DNA of 64,000 nucleotides from Natronobiforma cellulositropha. GTDB taxonomy: Archaea; Halobacteriota; Halobacteria; Halobacteriales; Natrialbaceae. The stretch covers positions 124,001-188,000 of the forward strand of contig NZ_JANZXN010000015.1 of NCBI RefSeq assembly GCF_025629245.1, written 5' to 3'. Under the pieces are notes generated by a model, which worked only from the letters and a program-made list of their open reading frames with translations, did not search any database and had not been told where the DNA came from. The position numbers and the translations under genes were made by a program. Shown in pieces: positions 35,487-43,673 of the stretch. How positions within the stretch are numbered: position 1 is the first letter of the stretch; every line of letters begins with the position of its first letter.

Positions 35487-36899
35487 TTAGCGGACCGTTC
35501 CGGAGAGCACCTTCGCGGCGACGAGGACGGGGTCCCACGTGGTGTTGAACGGCGGCGCGTACGCGAGGTCGTAGTTCTCGAGGTCGGAGACGGTCGCTGC
35601 CTCCGTCAGTGCCGCGACGATCGCGTGGCTGCGGTGGACGGCGCCCTCACCGTACTCGCTGACCAGGCTCGCACCGAGGATACGCCCCGTCTCACGGTCG
35701 GCGGTCAAGGTGACCGTCACCGTCCCACCCTCGGGATAGTAGCCCGCACGGGAGTTCGCCGTGACGGTTTCGCTCACCGGATCGAAGCCCGCCGCTCGAG
35801 CCGCTTCGTGGTCGAGGATACCGGTCCGTGCCGCCTCGATGTCGAACGCCTTGACGGCTGCCGTCCCGGCGACCGCCCCTCCTTCGGTCGGCTTCCCGGT
35901 GACCGTCTGGCCGACCGCCCGGCCGTGACGGTTGGCCGTCAGTGCGAGCGGGACGTACACCGGTTCGCCCGTGACGACGTGCGCCGATTCGGCGCAGTCG
36001 CCCGCCGCGTAGACGTCGGAAACGTTCGTCTCCCGATACGCGTCGGTCTCGATCGCACCGGTCTCCCCGAGTGCGATGCCCGCGTCCTCGGCGAGCGCCG
36101 TCCGCGGTCTGACACCCGTTCCGAGCAGGACCATCTCGACGTCGATCCGTTCGTCGACCGTGACGACGGTCTCGACACGGTCACCGCCCGTGAGGGTCTG
36201 TACGTCGGTCCCGAGGTGAACGACGACGTCTCGCTCTCGGAGGTGGTCGGCGACCGCCTCACTCGTCGCGTCGCTGAACCCCGTCAGCACGCGCTCGCCA
36301 CGCTGGAACAGGTTGACCTCGAACCCGTTCGCTGCCAGCGCCTCGGCCATTTCGACGCCGATGTAGCCGCCACCGACGATACCGACGGGACCGGCACAGT
36401 CCTCGAGATACCGACAGGCCGGTCCCCTGTCGGGCTGCTGGAGTGTGTCTCCGTCTCGAGCCCTCGCGACGTACTCACGGAGTTCTTTGCCGTCGCTCAT
36501 CGACCCGAGCGTGTAGACGCCCTCGAGTTCCGTCCCGTCGATCGGTGGCACTACCGACTCCGACCCCGTCGCGAGCAACAGCCGGTCGTACGGCTGGACC
36601 GTCTCGCCTCCTTCGTGTTCGGCCGTGACCGTTCTGTCGTCGGGGTCGATCGCGACGACCTCGTGGCCCGTCCGCAGATCGATGTCGCGTTCCTCCCGGA
36701 ACGCTTCCGGCGTCACCGAGACGAGGTGCTCGAGCGACTGAATCTCGCCTTTGACGTAGTACGGCAGGCCACAGGCACCGTAGGAGACCCACTCACCTCT
36801 CTCGAAGACGACGACATCCAGTTCGGGGTCGTCGCGTTTCGCTTTACTCGCGGCGGACATGCCGGCGGCGTCTCCACCGACGACGACGAAGGTAGTCAC
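35487..36899 (-). CDS. CoA-disulfide reductase / NADH-oxidase-type flavoprotein
   Basis: 470 residues of the pyridine-nucleotide-disulfide oxidoreductase family. VVVGGDAAGMSAASKAKR is the FAD site, Cys43 (SYGACGLPYYVKGE) is the single redox cysteine of the CoADR/Nox group, GIVGGGYIGVEMAEAL is the NAD(P)H site, and YAAGDCAES precedes the C-terminal dimer domain (TANSRAGYYPEG). It should reduce CoA disulfide or oxygen. Start and length are normal for the family. Confidence 0.87.
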   Translation of the reverse strand: MTTFVVVGGDAAGMSAASKAKRDDPELDVVVFERGEWVSYGACGLPYYVKGEIQSLEHLVSVTPEAFREERDIDLRTGHEVVAIDPDDRTVTAEHEGGETVQPYDRLLLATGSESVVPPIDGTELEGVYTLGSMSDGKELREYVARARDGDTLQQPDRGPACRYLEDCAGPVGIVGGGYIGVEMAEALAANGFEVNLFQRGERVLTGFSDATSEAVADHLRERDVVVHLGTDVQTLTGGDRVETVVTVDERIDVEMVLLGTGVRPRTALAEDAGIALGETGAIETDAYRETNVSDVYAAGDCAESAHVVTGEPVYVPLALTANRHGRAVGQTVTGKPTEGGAVAGTAAVKAFDIEAARTGILDHEAARAAGFDPVSETVTANSRAGYYPEGGTVTVTLTADRETGRILGASLVSEYGEGAVHRSHAIVAALTEAATVSDLENYDLAYAPPFNTTWDPVLVAAKVLSGTVR

Positions 36900-37006
36900 A
36901 GGCCGATATCGACGCCTGGGGTCAAAAGCCCGCGTCGGCTGTGCGTAGAAGGCGCACCGCCGAACGTGCTACCTAAAACAGCGAGAGAGTCCCGCCGTTC
37001 ACGGCG

Positions 37007-37060
37007 TCCTCAGAACGCAAGCGTTCTGATGGGCATCGCAAACCTTCGGTTTGCTCAGCG
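37007..37060. repeat. Paired-hairpin insert A in the left-end palindrome
   Basis: About 54 bp with two perfect hairpins: TCAGAACGC (37010-37018), loop AA, GCGTTCTGA (37021-37029); a linker beginning TGG; then GCAAACC (37038-37044), loop TTC, GGTTTGC (37048-37054). Its removal restores a perfect 7-bp palindrome with a ttca loop at the left end of the IS. One boundary base is ambiguous. Confidence 0.75.
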
Positions 37061-37097
37061 GGCGTGAATCGCGTCACTCGTCGACGCGAACCATCGG

Positions 37098-37238
37098 TCA
37101 CTCCCCGGCCGGAGTCTCCAAGTCGTCAGCGGCGTGGATCAACATCCCGCGCCACGTCAGACCGTGTTCGTTCTTCACGCGCTTGATGCGTTCGTACTGT
37201 TCGTCGTCAGGCACTTCGATGTTAACGTGGTTCGACAC
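37098..37238 (-). CDS. Small accessory protein divergent from tnpB
   Basis: 46 residues, GTG start at 37238: the sequence reads VSNHVNIEVPDDEQYERI, then KRVKNEHGLTWRGML and a short acidic end. It resembles the small antitoxin-like or ribbon-helix-helix-type proteins encoded beside tnpB in haloarchaeal IS elements. It lies 56 bp upstream of tnpB on the opposite strand. Function is unknown. Confidence 0.6.
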   Translation of the reverse strand: MSNHVNIEVPDDEQYERIKRVKNEHGLTWRGMLIHAADDLETPAGE

Positions 37239-37590
37239 AGTGTCTACGAGAATCCGTAGGTCTATGTTAGTTGCGCTCGTACACAGAAGTAGCGATGAAG
37301 CGCACCAACGAGTTCGAAGTGGTTCCGAAGTCCGACGAGGACGAGGAGTTACTTCGCCGACTGTTGGACGCTTCAGCCGCTCTCTGGAACGAGATCAATT
37401 ACCAGCGCCGAACCAACTTCGACGACCCGGACGGCGACGTGTGGGAAATCGACGAGTACCGCGGTCGGTACGGCGGGACGCTCGGCGCGTCAACCGTTCA
37501 GCAGATCGAGCGCAAGAACCGCAACGCGTGGCGGTCGTTCTTCGCACTCCGAGAGAAGGGCGAAGCCAACGGCACGCCCGGCTTCTGGGG

Positions 37591-37641
37591 TCTTGGAGAG
37601 CAAAGCTCTCCAATGGTCAGCGAATCGTAGATTCGCTTCGA
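37591..37641. repeat. Paired-hairpin insert B inside tnpB
   Basis: 51 bp: TTGGAGAGC (37593-37601), loop AAA, GCTCTCCAA (37605-37613), linker TGGTC, AGCGAATC (37619-37626), loop GTA, GATTCGCT (37630-37637; the TAG stop spans loop and stem). Removal makes the DNA read GGCTTCTGGGG-CAACCAAG, which gives [11 protein letters not shown], the expected TnpB sequence. The insert is thus an exact 17-codon addition. Confidence 0.8.
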
Positions 37642-38486
37642 CAACCAAGACGAGGGCCGCGAACTGCGGACGTACATCCGAAACACGTCGTACTCGGTCG
37701 AGTGGGGTGAATACTCTCGCCTCGAGATACTCGTCGGCCAAGACCTGAAAGAAGAGTACGGACTTGGCCGCCAAGAACGACTCCGACTCGAAGTTCGCGG
37801 CGAACCCAACTGGAACGAGTACGACAAGCAGGGTCGGTTAGAACTGTATTACGACGATGTGAGCGAGACGTTCAGGGCCTTTCAGCCAGTCACTATCGAC
37901 AATTCTCGACTGGCACAACCACTGGCGGACGAATCCGCCGCTCTGGATATCGGCGCGAACAACATCGTCGCCTGTACGGTTTCGACCGGCGAGCAGTACC
38001 TGTACGAAGGTCGCGACCTGTTCGAACGGTTCCGCGAGACCACGCAACGGATCGCCGAACTTCAGTCGAAACTTCGGGAAGGTCGGTACAGTTCGAAGCA
38101 GATCGACTCGCTGTACCGACGCCGGACCCGACGACGCGACCATGCACAGGACGCGCTTTGTCGAGACCTGATCGAACGACTGTACGACGAGGGCGTTTCG
38201 ACGGTGTACGTCGGCGACTTAACCGACGTGCTCGAGACACTGGTCGGTTCGGACGAACGCCAAACTGCACAACTTCTGGGCGTTCCGGCGGTTCGTCGGA
38301 CGGCTCGCCGACACCGCCGAGGAGTTCGGTATCTGCGTCGAAGTCCGCACGGAAGCGTGGACCTCGCAGACGTGTCCGAACTGCGGTTCGACGGACCGGA
38401 CCACACGGCACCAAGACACGCTCACGTGTGCCTGCGGTTTCGAAGGTCACGCGGACCTTGCAGCAAGCGAGACGTTCCTGAGGCGT

Positions 38487-38543
38487 CATCAGAACTCAAA
38501 GAGTTCTGATTGGCGAACGAGACACGAAGTGTCTCGTCAACGG
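38487..38543. repeat. Paired-hairpin insert C near the tnpB 3' end
   Basis: About 57 bp: ATCAGAACTC (38488-38497), loop AAA, GAGTTCTGAT (38501-38510), linker TGGCGA, ACGAGACAC (38517-38525), loop GAA, GTGTCTCGT (38529-38537). It adds about 19 codons in frame between ETFLRR and the ordinary C-terminal [13 protein letters not shown]. Exact borders are uncertain by a few bases. Confidence 0.75.
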
Positions 38544-38707
38544 CACGAAACAGACGTAGTACGGCCGATGGCACGGCCCGTGTGCCTCAAGTGGGACAGC
38601 CACGACTGGCTGGAGTCACCACGCTCTTCCCGTCCCAACGAGGAGCACACGAACCCGAAAGTTGCCTCCGTGGACTCGGCATAGCCGAGACTCCCAGCGT
38701 GAGGAAA

Positions 38708-38736
38708 CCCCGGCGTTCACGCCGGGGAGGATGTCA
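38708..38736 (+). ncRNA. Right-end hairpin, candidate omega-RNA (reRNA) scaffold end
   Basis: The hairpin CCCCGGCG-ttca-CGCCGGGG plus aggatgtca marks the right end of the IS. In TnpB systems the guide RNA scaffold overlaps this end and the guide is the sequence immediately downstream (here from 38737). Sense-overlapping transcripts from this region have been described for IS1341 elements in Halobacterium. Expression here is inferred, and the partner TnpB is broken. Confidence 0.5.
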
Positions 38737-38888
38737 TACTTCTTCGTGTTGTCCCTCCTTCGCTCACACGGCGCGAGTCCACTACCGGTTCCCCGTCCCC
38801 TCGTCGGCACGACGTCGGTGACGTCCTCTCCGGTGAACGTCGGGCAGGATGTCGTGCCGTGGCTCCGAGCGGAGTAGCAGGGATGGCC

Positions 38889-40712
38889 TCACTCGAGCGA
38901 CCCACGGTCCTCGGTGTCGCTCGAGCGCTCGTCGTCCCGTTCGTCCTGTGTCGCTTCGTCCCGCATCGGCTCGTCCGACCAGTCGCGTGTCGCCAGTCGG
39001 TCGAGCACGCGCTGGTGTTTGCGCTGGCGCAGTTGTTCCTGTAAGCGCTCGTTGAGCGTCCGCTGGACCTCGAGTGCGCGGCCGTGGTCGATGTCGTAGG
39101 CAGTCCCGGCCCGGCCGAAGAAGGCGGCGGAACTCGCGGTGTCGGCGGTGACACTCGCCAGCCGACGGCGCCGCTGAAAGATCGTCTGGTTGTAGACGAC
39201 CGACTGGACGCGGTAGTGGGGGACGATCTTCGTCGTCCGTCGCCAGAAGCCGGTGCGCGCGAAGAAGTAGGTGTCTCCGAGGTGAAAGCCGCGGTTAGTC
39301 CACTTGAGGTGGGCGGCGACCGGCACGAGTACGAGCAGTACGAGGGTGACGTACCAGTCGACGACGACGTCGGTGGTGGTCGCCAGGGCGTAGCTGCCGG
39401 CGACGAGGGCGGCGACGACGAGGAAGTACCGCACGCCGTAGCGCTCGCGTGCTCGACGTGGCGAGCGCTCGAGGTCGGGTACCTCGACGGGTTCGACCGA
39501 CCGGGCGAGTTCGCGGACGCGGCCCGCTTCGGCGAGCGGCACGGCGGACTCGGCTCCCCGGGAGCCGGACTGGCCGGGGGCGTAGCCCGCCGTTTCGACG
39601 GCGAGTGAGCCGTAGCCGAACCAGCGAAACGGCACCGATTCCTTGATCGTGAGCGTCTGGACCTTCTCGAGCGGAATCGTCCCGCTGTAGCGCTGGAGGA
39701 GACCGCGTTCGTAGCGCAGTTCACCGTTCGTCCGGGTGAGCCGAAAGCCGTAGTAGCGGGTGAAGGTGAGCGCGGCACTCAACACCCAGGCGGCGACGGC
39801 GAAGATGAGAACCGCCCAGGCGATGGCGACCAGGCCGGTTCCGGGGAGGTCGGTCTCGATGAAGTCGAGTGGAATCAGCGTCGCGGGGTCGAACCCGCTC
39901 GCGAACGAGAGGGCGATGGTCGCGAGCACGCTCGCACCGGGGTCGATGGTGAAGGCGCTCAAGATGGCGAGTTCGTTCGGCTGAATCTCGAAGAGGAGTT
40001 CCTCGTCTTCTTCGTCCGCCTCGTCCTCGGGGAATTCACCGTTCTCCGTCCGCTCCCGTGGCCCGTCTCTGAGGCGGCGCTGGAGCCGTCTGGCTTCGGT
40101 CTCGTCGACGTACTGCAGCGTCACCTCGGTCGCGCCCCCACCGGCGGTTTCGACGTGGACGGCGGCGATGCCGAGCGCACGCTGGAGGACGTTCTGGCGA
40201 ACGTCGACGTTCTGGATGCGCCTGAGTGGCACCTCGCGGTCGCGTCTCGAGACGACGCCGGAAGCCACGTCGAAGGTGTCGTTCGTGAGCCGATAGCGAA
40301 AGCGCTGGTAGTAGGCGAACTCGTAGGCGATGCCCACGAGGATCCCGACGACGACCATCGCGCCGATGAGAACCAGGTTCGCCCCCGCACCGCCCGGCGA
40401 GGCGACGATGCCGATGAAGAAGAACAGCGACCCGGTGCTCACACTCCGCGAGAGCGAGCGGTAGGGGACGGACGCCGGGTGTAACTGCTGTTCTTTCGGA
40501 CCCGCCGACACGGCTCCCGGCGGGGTCTCGGGTTCGTCGTTCGGTGGCGCTGGCCCGTCGTTCGCCCCAGATGCGGGAGCGTCGTCTCTCGTCGCCCCCT
40601 CACTCGGTTCCGGTGTGGAGGTCCGGTCCGACGGCCGAACCCCTTCGTCGCCGCTCGAGTGCGGCGAGTCTCCGGACCCCGTTTCGCGCTCCGTGTCGTG
40701 GTCCTCGGTCAT
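38889..40712 (-). CDS. PH-domain membrane protein (bPH_2, YdbT-like)
   Basis: 607 residues. A disordered acidic N-terminus (about 80 residues, Pro/Glu/Asp-rich) is followed by repeated units of two membrane helices plus a bacterial-PH domain: RYRLTNDTFDVASGVVSRRDREVPLRRIQNVDVRQ, YGFRLTRTNGELRYERGLL and FARTGFWRRTTKIVPHYRVQSV. This is the YdbT/YvbJ-type architecture. The start overlaps the stop of the upstream YdbS-like gene by 4 bp (ATGA), so they form an operon. Function is not settled. Confidence 0.82.
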   Translation of the reverse strand: MTEDHDTERETGSGDSPHSSGDEGVRPSDRTSTPEPSEGATRDDAPASGANDGPAPPNDEPETPPGAVSAGPKEQQLHPASVPYRSLSRSVSTGSLFFFIGIVASPGGAGANLVLIGAMVVVGILVGIAYEFAYYQRFRYRLTNDTFDVASGVVSRRDREVPLRRIQNVDVRQNVLQRALGIAAVHVETAGGGATEVTLQYVDETEARRLQRRLRDGPRERTENGEFPEDEADEEDEELLFEIQPNELAILSAFTIDPGASVLATIALSFASGFDPATLIPLDFIETDLPGTGLVAIAWAVLIFAVAAWVLSAALTFTRYYGFRLTRTNGELRYERGLLQRYSGTIPLEKVQTLTIKESVPFRWFGYGSLAVETAGYAPGQSGSRGAESAVPLAEAGRVRELARSVEPVEVPDLERSPRRARERYGVRYFLVVAALVAGSYALATTTDVVVDWYVTLVLLVLVPVAAHLKWTNRGFHLGDTYFFARTGFWRRTTKIVPHYRVQSVVYNQTIFQRRRRLASVTADTASSAAFFGRAGTAYDIDHGRALEVQRTLNERLQEQLRQRKHQRVLDRLATRDWSDEPMRDEATQDERDDERSSDTEDRGSLE

Positions 40713-41197
40713 ACCGCGTCTTCACCTTCGCTCTCGATCGCCAGGCGTCTGAGTTCCTCGCGAAGTTCCTCGGCGCGCTCGGGGTCGAGTCCCGGAATCG
40801 CTACGTCGGCGCTACGAGAGCCGGCCGTGTAGATGACGACGGTCGCTAGCCCGACCGAGCGCTCGACCGGCCCGCGCTGGGTGTCGACGTGCTGGAGGCG
40901 GACGTAGGGGACGACGGTCTTGATCCGTGTGAAGACGCCGCGTTCGATGTAGAGCGAGTCCTCGCGCACGTCGAAGCGCCAGACGCGGTAGCGCTGCCAG
41001 GCGACGGCGACGCGAAAGACGAGGACGAAGGCCGCGACGGCGACCGCAGCCCAGATCAGGCGGACGTCGCCGCCCGTCCAGTCGGTCGACTCCGTGACGA
41101 TCGCTGCCCCGCCGACGAGAAACCCGCCAGCGAACCCGGCCCGAATCACCGCAATCGTGAGCCAGACGGGCCGCACCCGGGGGTCGAGCCGTTCCAT
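40709..41197 (-). CDS. PH-domain membrane protein (YdbS-like)
   Basis: 162 residues from the ATG at 41197. Two membrane helices (residues 10-50) precede a single bPH_2 domain, VWRFDVREDSLYIERGVFTRIKTVVPYVRLQHVDTQRG. It is the first gene of a pair with the larger YdbT-like gene, as is common in many genomes. It probably acts in the membrane in a stress or envelope role; this is not shown by sequence. Confidence 0.82.
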   Translation of the reverse strand: MERLDPRVRPVWLTIAVIRAGFAGGFLVGGAAIVTESTDWTGGDVRLIWAAVAVAAFVLVFRVAVAWQRYRVWRFDVREDSLYIERGVFTRIKTVVPYVRLQHVDTQRGPVERSVGLATVVIYTAGSRSADVAIPGLDPERAEELREELRRLAIESEGEDAV

Positions 41198-41306
41198 AGC
41201 TCCCGACACGATTCGACCGGGAATAAAAGATGGGTTTTCCACGTCGGTCCCGATTCTCCGCTCACCGGCCGCGTCGGAACTCGAGACACACGTTCTCGGT
41301 TCGTCC

Positions 41307-41540
41307 TCAGTGTCGTGCTACTCTGACGTCGGGTACGTTGAACAGGTCCTCTTTCAATCCCTCGCCGTCACACTCCTCGTTCGGGCACGAATAGTGCCAG
41401 CCGTCCTGGGTCGCGTCACGCTCGCGAAACCGGTCGCCACAGACCTGACAGAATAATTGTCCTTTCTTGCACGAGTCCCGGTGAAGCTCGAGCGCAAGTT
41501 CAGTCTGGAACGACTGGTTGCAGTTGCGACAGGTGTGCAT
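41307..41540 (-). CDS. Small zinc-finger protein
   Basis: 77 residues. A C2H2-like finger, CRNCNQSFQTELALELHRDSC, is followed by a second cysteine set, CQVCGDRFRE and SCPNEECDG, giving a double zinc-binding protein. Small proteins of this kind are common in haloarchaea and some affect biofilm or swarming, but the role of this one is unknown. A TATA-like gaataaaag lies about 35-40 bp before the ATG. Confidence 0.75.
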   Translation of the reverse strand: MHTCRNCNQSFQTELALELHRDSCKKGQLFCQVCGDRFRERDATQDGWHYSCPNEECDGEGLKEDLFNVPDVRVARH

Positions 41541-41788
41541 GTTTCGTCTGACGACGACATCACTAAAAACTGCTTGGGTTCTTTTATTCCATATCGATTC
41601 CGTTCGATCCAGGCTCTATGTCCCGATTTACGGCCGATCAGTCGGTAAGAAAGAGTGCCAGTATGCGGATAGTACTCACACTCGAGTAACCTTCGATCAG
41701 TCACACCGGTCGGGGAGACACCACCCCGGCGAGCACTATATAGACCGTGAGGAATAGTATGTAAGATACGAGAGTGTTCCGGGTAGTA
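41541..41788. other. Intergenic region with AT-rich elements
   Basis: The 248-bp gap between fumC and the zinc-finger gene holds the promoter of the latter and, near 41735-41745, ctatatag, a strong TATA-like sequence with no obvious gene in front of it on the plus strand. It may drive an unannotated RNA or be a leftover. Confidence 0.35.
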
Positions 41789-43198
41789 CTACTCGTCTCG
41801 GCCGAGGATTCCACGCCGGGTCATCGCCCGCGGATCGAGCACTTCGTCGGCTTCCTCCTCGGTAATGTATCCTTTCTCGAGCGCGACTTCGCGAACGGTC
41901 TTGCCCTCTTTCATCGCCGTCTTCGCCACCTCGCTCGCCTTGTCGTAGCCGATGTGGACGTTCAGCGGCGTCGCGAGCGCCATGCTCTGTTCGACCGCCG
42001 TCGCACAGTGCTCGCGGTTGGCCTCGAGCGGGCGGACGAACCGTGCTGCGAACACCTCACTCGAGTTGGCGAGCAGTTCCGCCGACTGGAGGAAGTTGTA
42101 CGCGAGCAGCGGTTTGTAGAGGTTGAGGTCGAGCTGGCCCTCGGCGGCCCCGGCGGCGACGGCGGCGTCGTTGCCGACGACCTGCTTGTGGACCTGGTTG
42201 ACCGCCTCGGCGACGACCGGGTTCACCTTGCCGGGCATGATCGACGAGCCTGGCTGGTTCTCGGGCTGCTCGAGTTCACAGAGCCCGTTTCGCGGTCCCG
42301 AGGCGAGCAGTCGGAGGTCGTTGGCGATCTTGTTGAGCGAGCCTGCGACGACGCGCAGCGCACCGTGGGCCTCGCTCATCGCGTCGTGGGCGGCCTGGGC
42401 CTCGAAGTGGTCGTCGGCCTCGCGGAAGTGGACGCCGGTCTCTTTCGTGATGTACTCGGCGGCGCGGCCGGGGAACTCGGGGTGGGTGTTGAGACCGGTG
42501 CCGGTCGCCGTCCCGCCGAGGGCGAGTTCGGCGAGGTGTTCTCGCGCTTTGTCGACGCGCGCCAGGCCCTTCTCGACCTGAGTCCGGTAGCCGCCGAACT
42601 CCTGGCCGAGGGTGACCGGCGTCGCGTCCTGGAGGTGCGTCCGCCCGGTCTTGACGACGTCGTCGAACTCCTCCTCTTTCGCCTCGAGCGCCTCCCGGAG
42701 CGTATCGAGCGCCGGGATGACGTCTTTCTCGACGGCCTCGAGACTGGCGACGTGCATCGCCGTCGGGATCACGTCGTTGCTCGACTGGCCGTAGTTGACG
42801 TGGTCGTTCGGGTGGACCGCGCGGTCGCCGATCTCGCGTCCCATGAGTTCGGCCGCGCGGTTGGCGATCACCTCGTTGGCGTTCATGTTCGAGGAGGTCC
42901 CGGAGCCGGTCTGGAAGACATCCACGGGGAACTGGTCGTCGAGTTCGCCCGCGATGACCTCGTCTGCGGCCTCGACGATGGCGTCTGCGACCTCCGCCTC
43001 GAGCAGACCGAGGTCGCGGTTGGCCTGGGCGGCCCCCTTCTTGACGACGCCCAGCGCCCGGATGAACCGGCGGCCGAAGGTCAGCCCCGAGATGGGGAAG
43101 TTCTCGACTGCGCGCTGGGTCTGTGCCCCCCAGTAGGCCTCTGCGGGTACCTGCATCTCACCGATGCTGTCCGTCTCAGTGCGGAACTCGTCTGCCAT
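41789..43198 (-). CDS. fumC: Class II fumarate hydratase
   Basis: 469 residues from the ATG at 43198. EAYWGAQTQRAVENFPISG, TGSGTSSNMNANEVIANRA, VKTGRTHLQDATPVTLGQE and the family signature GSSIMPGKVNPV are all intact. It reversibly hydrates fumarate to malate in the citric acid cycle. The frame extends 15 codons upstream, but the family start is MADEFRTETDSIGEM. The call is firm. Confidence 0.95.
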   Translation of the reverse strand: MADEFRTETDSIGEMQVPAEAYWGAQTQRAVENFPISGLTFGRRFIRALGVVKKGAAQANRDLGLLEAEVADAIVEAADEVIAGELDDQFPVDVFQTGSGTSSNMNANEVIANRAAELMGREIGDRAVHPNDHVNYGQSSNDVIPTAMHVASLEAVEKDVIPALDTLREALEAKEEEFDDVVKTGRTHLQDATPVTLGQEFGGYRTQVEKGLARVDKAREHLAELALGGTATGTGLNTHPEFPGRAAEYITKETGVHFREADDHFEAQAAHDAMSEAHGALRVVAGSLNKIANDLRLLASGPRNGLCELEQPENQPGSSIMPGKVNPVVAEAVNQVHKQVVGNDAAVAAGAAEGQLDLNLYKPLLAYNFLQSAELLANSSEVFAARFVRPLEANREHCATAVEQSMALATPLNVHIGYDKASEVAKTAMKEGKTVREVALEKGYITEEEADEVLDPRAMTRRGILGRDE

Positions 43199-43328
43199 AG
43201 CTGTGCGGTTCGCCCCGGTGAGGTAAAAGCCACCGAAACGCACCGGCGTGGCTCACTCGAGCAGTTATTTTCACACTCGGTTTGCGAACGTCAACTGTCG
43301 GCGTTCGAGAGGTCCAGAACCGGACCGC

Positions 43329-43586
43329 TCACTCGCCCTCGAGTTCGGCGTACTCTTCGGGCGTGTACGTCGAGAGTTCGAGCGCGTGGATGTCGGTCGT
43401 CATGTGCTCGCCGAGGGCGTCGTAGACCTGCTGGTGCTGGGCGACCAGTGGGGTGTCCTCGAACGTCGGCGAGACGACCGTCGCCGCGAGGTGGTCGTCG
43501 TCGTGTTCTCCGCGTGCGCGCGTGACGGTCGCTTCCGCACCCTCGAGTCCGTCTTCGATGAGGCGTTCGACGTCTGCTGGGTCCAT
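43329..43586 (-). CDS. BolA-family protein
   Basis: 85 residues. The pattern DPADVERLIEDGLEGAEATV, then LVAQHQQVYDALGEHM and the late IHALELSTYTPEEY fits BolA/YrbA proteins, which act with monothiol glutaredoxins in Fe-S or redox control in bacteria and eukaryotes. The RHQ-like signature is replaced here by VAQHQQ. It is divergent from the following gene. Confidence 0.8.
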   Translation of the reverse strand: MDPADVERLIEDGLEGAEATVTRARGEHDDDHLAATVVSPTFEDTPLVAQHQQVYDALGEHMTTDIHALELSTYTPEEYAELEGE

Positions 43587-43673
43587 AGCGGGAGGTCGAC
43601 CGGTCGCCTCAAAAGCGCCGCGGTCTCGCGTTCGATCACCGGGTTTATGCGACCGGCCGTCGCGCTCGCTCGT

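Larger units (their letters stand above)
37295..38684 (+). pseudogene. tnpB: Broken tnpB (IS1341-type transposase/RNA-guided nuclease)
   Basis: The reading starts well (MKRTNEFEVVPKSDEDEELL, LDASAALWNEINYQRRTNF). At 37591-37641 an inserted 51-bp hairpin pair introduces TAG (37628-37630); the frame then resumes with [17 protein letters not shown] and [14 protein letters not shown] (RuvC-I-like D). Near 38240 a frameshift breaks the chain at DVLET; the next frame carries the zinc ribbon [23 protein letters not shown] and [10 protein letters not shown] third hairpin pair (38487-38543) adds 19 residues near the C-terminus. TnpB is an RNA-guided DNA nuclease in its intact form; this copy is not functional as read. 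Confidence 0.85.
36991..38736 (+). mobile_element. Degenerate IS1341/IS605-type element with three internal hairpin inserts
   Basis: The right end has the palindrome CCCCGGCG-ttca-CGCCGGGG (38708-38727) followed by aggatgtca, as in haloarchaeal IS200/IS605-type elements. The left end begins with CCCGCCG-ttca-CGGCG (36991-37006), interrupted by a foreign 54-bp insert; without the insert it reads CCCGCCG-ttca-CGGCGGG. Inside are a minus-strand small gene and a plus-strand broken tnpB. No tnpA was found. The element should be immobile without a helper. Confidence 0.8.

Noticed and set aside
34239-37067. A 942-codon plus-strand open frame opposite the NSS transporter and CoADR-like genes
   Set aside because: Its translation is very rich in Arg and Glu with no domain, and the two real genes on the other strand explain the region.
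41774-43525. A 583-codon plus-strand open frame antisense to fumC
   Set aside because: It is the mirror of a highly conserved fumarase gene; the codon bias of haloarchaea leaves long antisense frames open.
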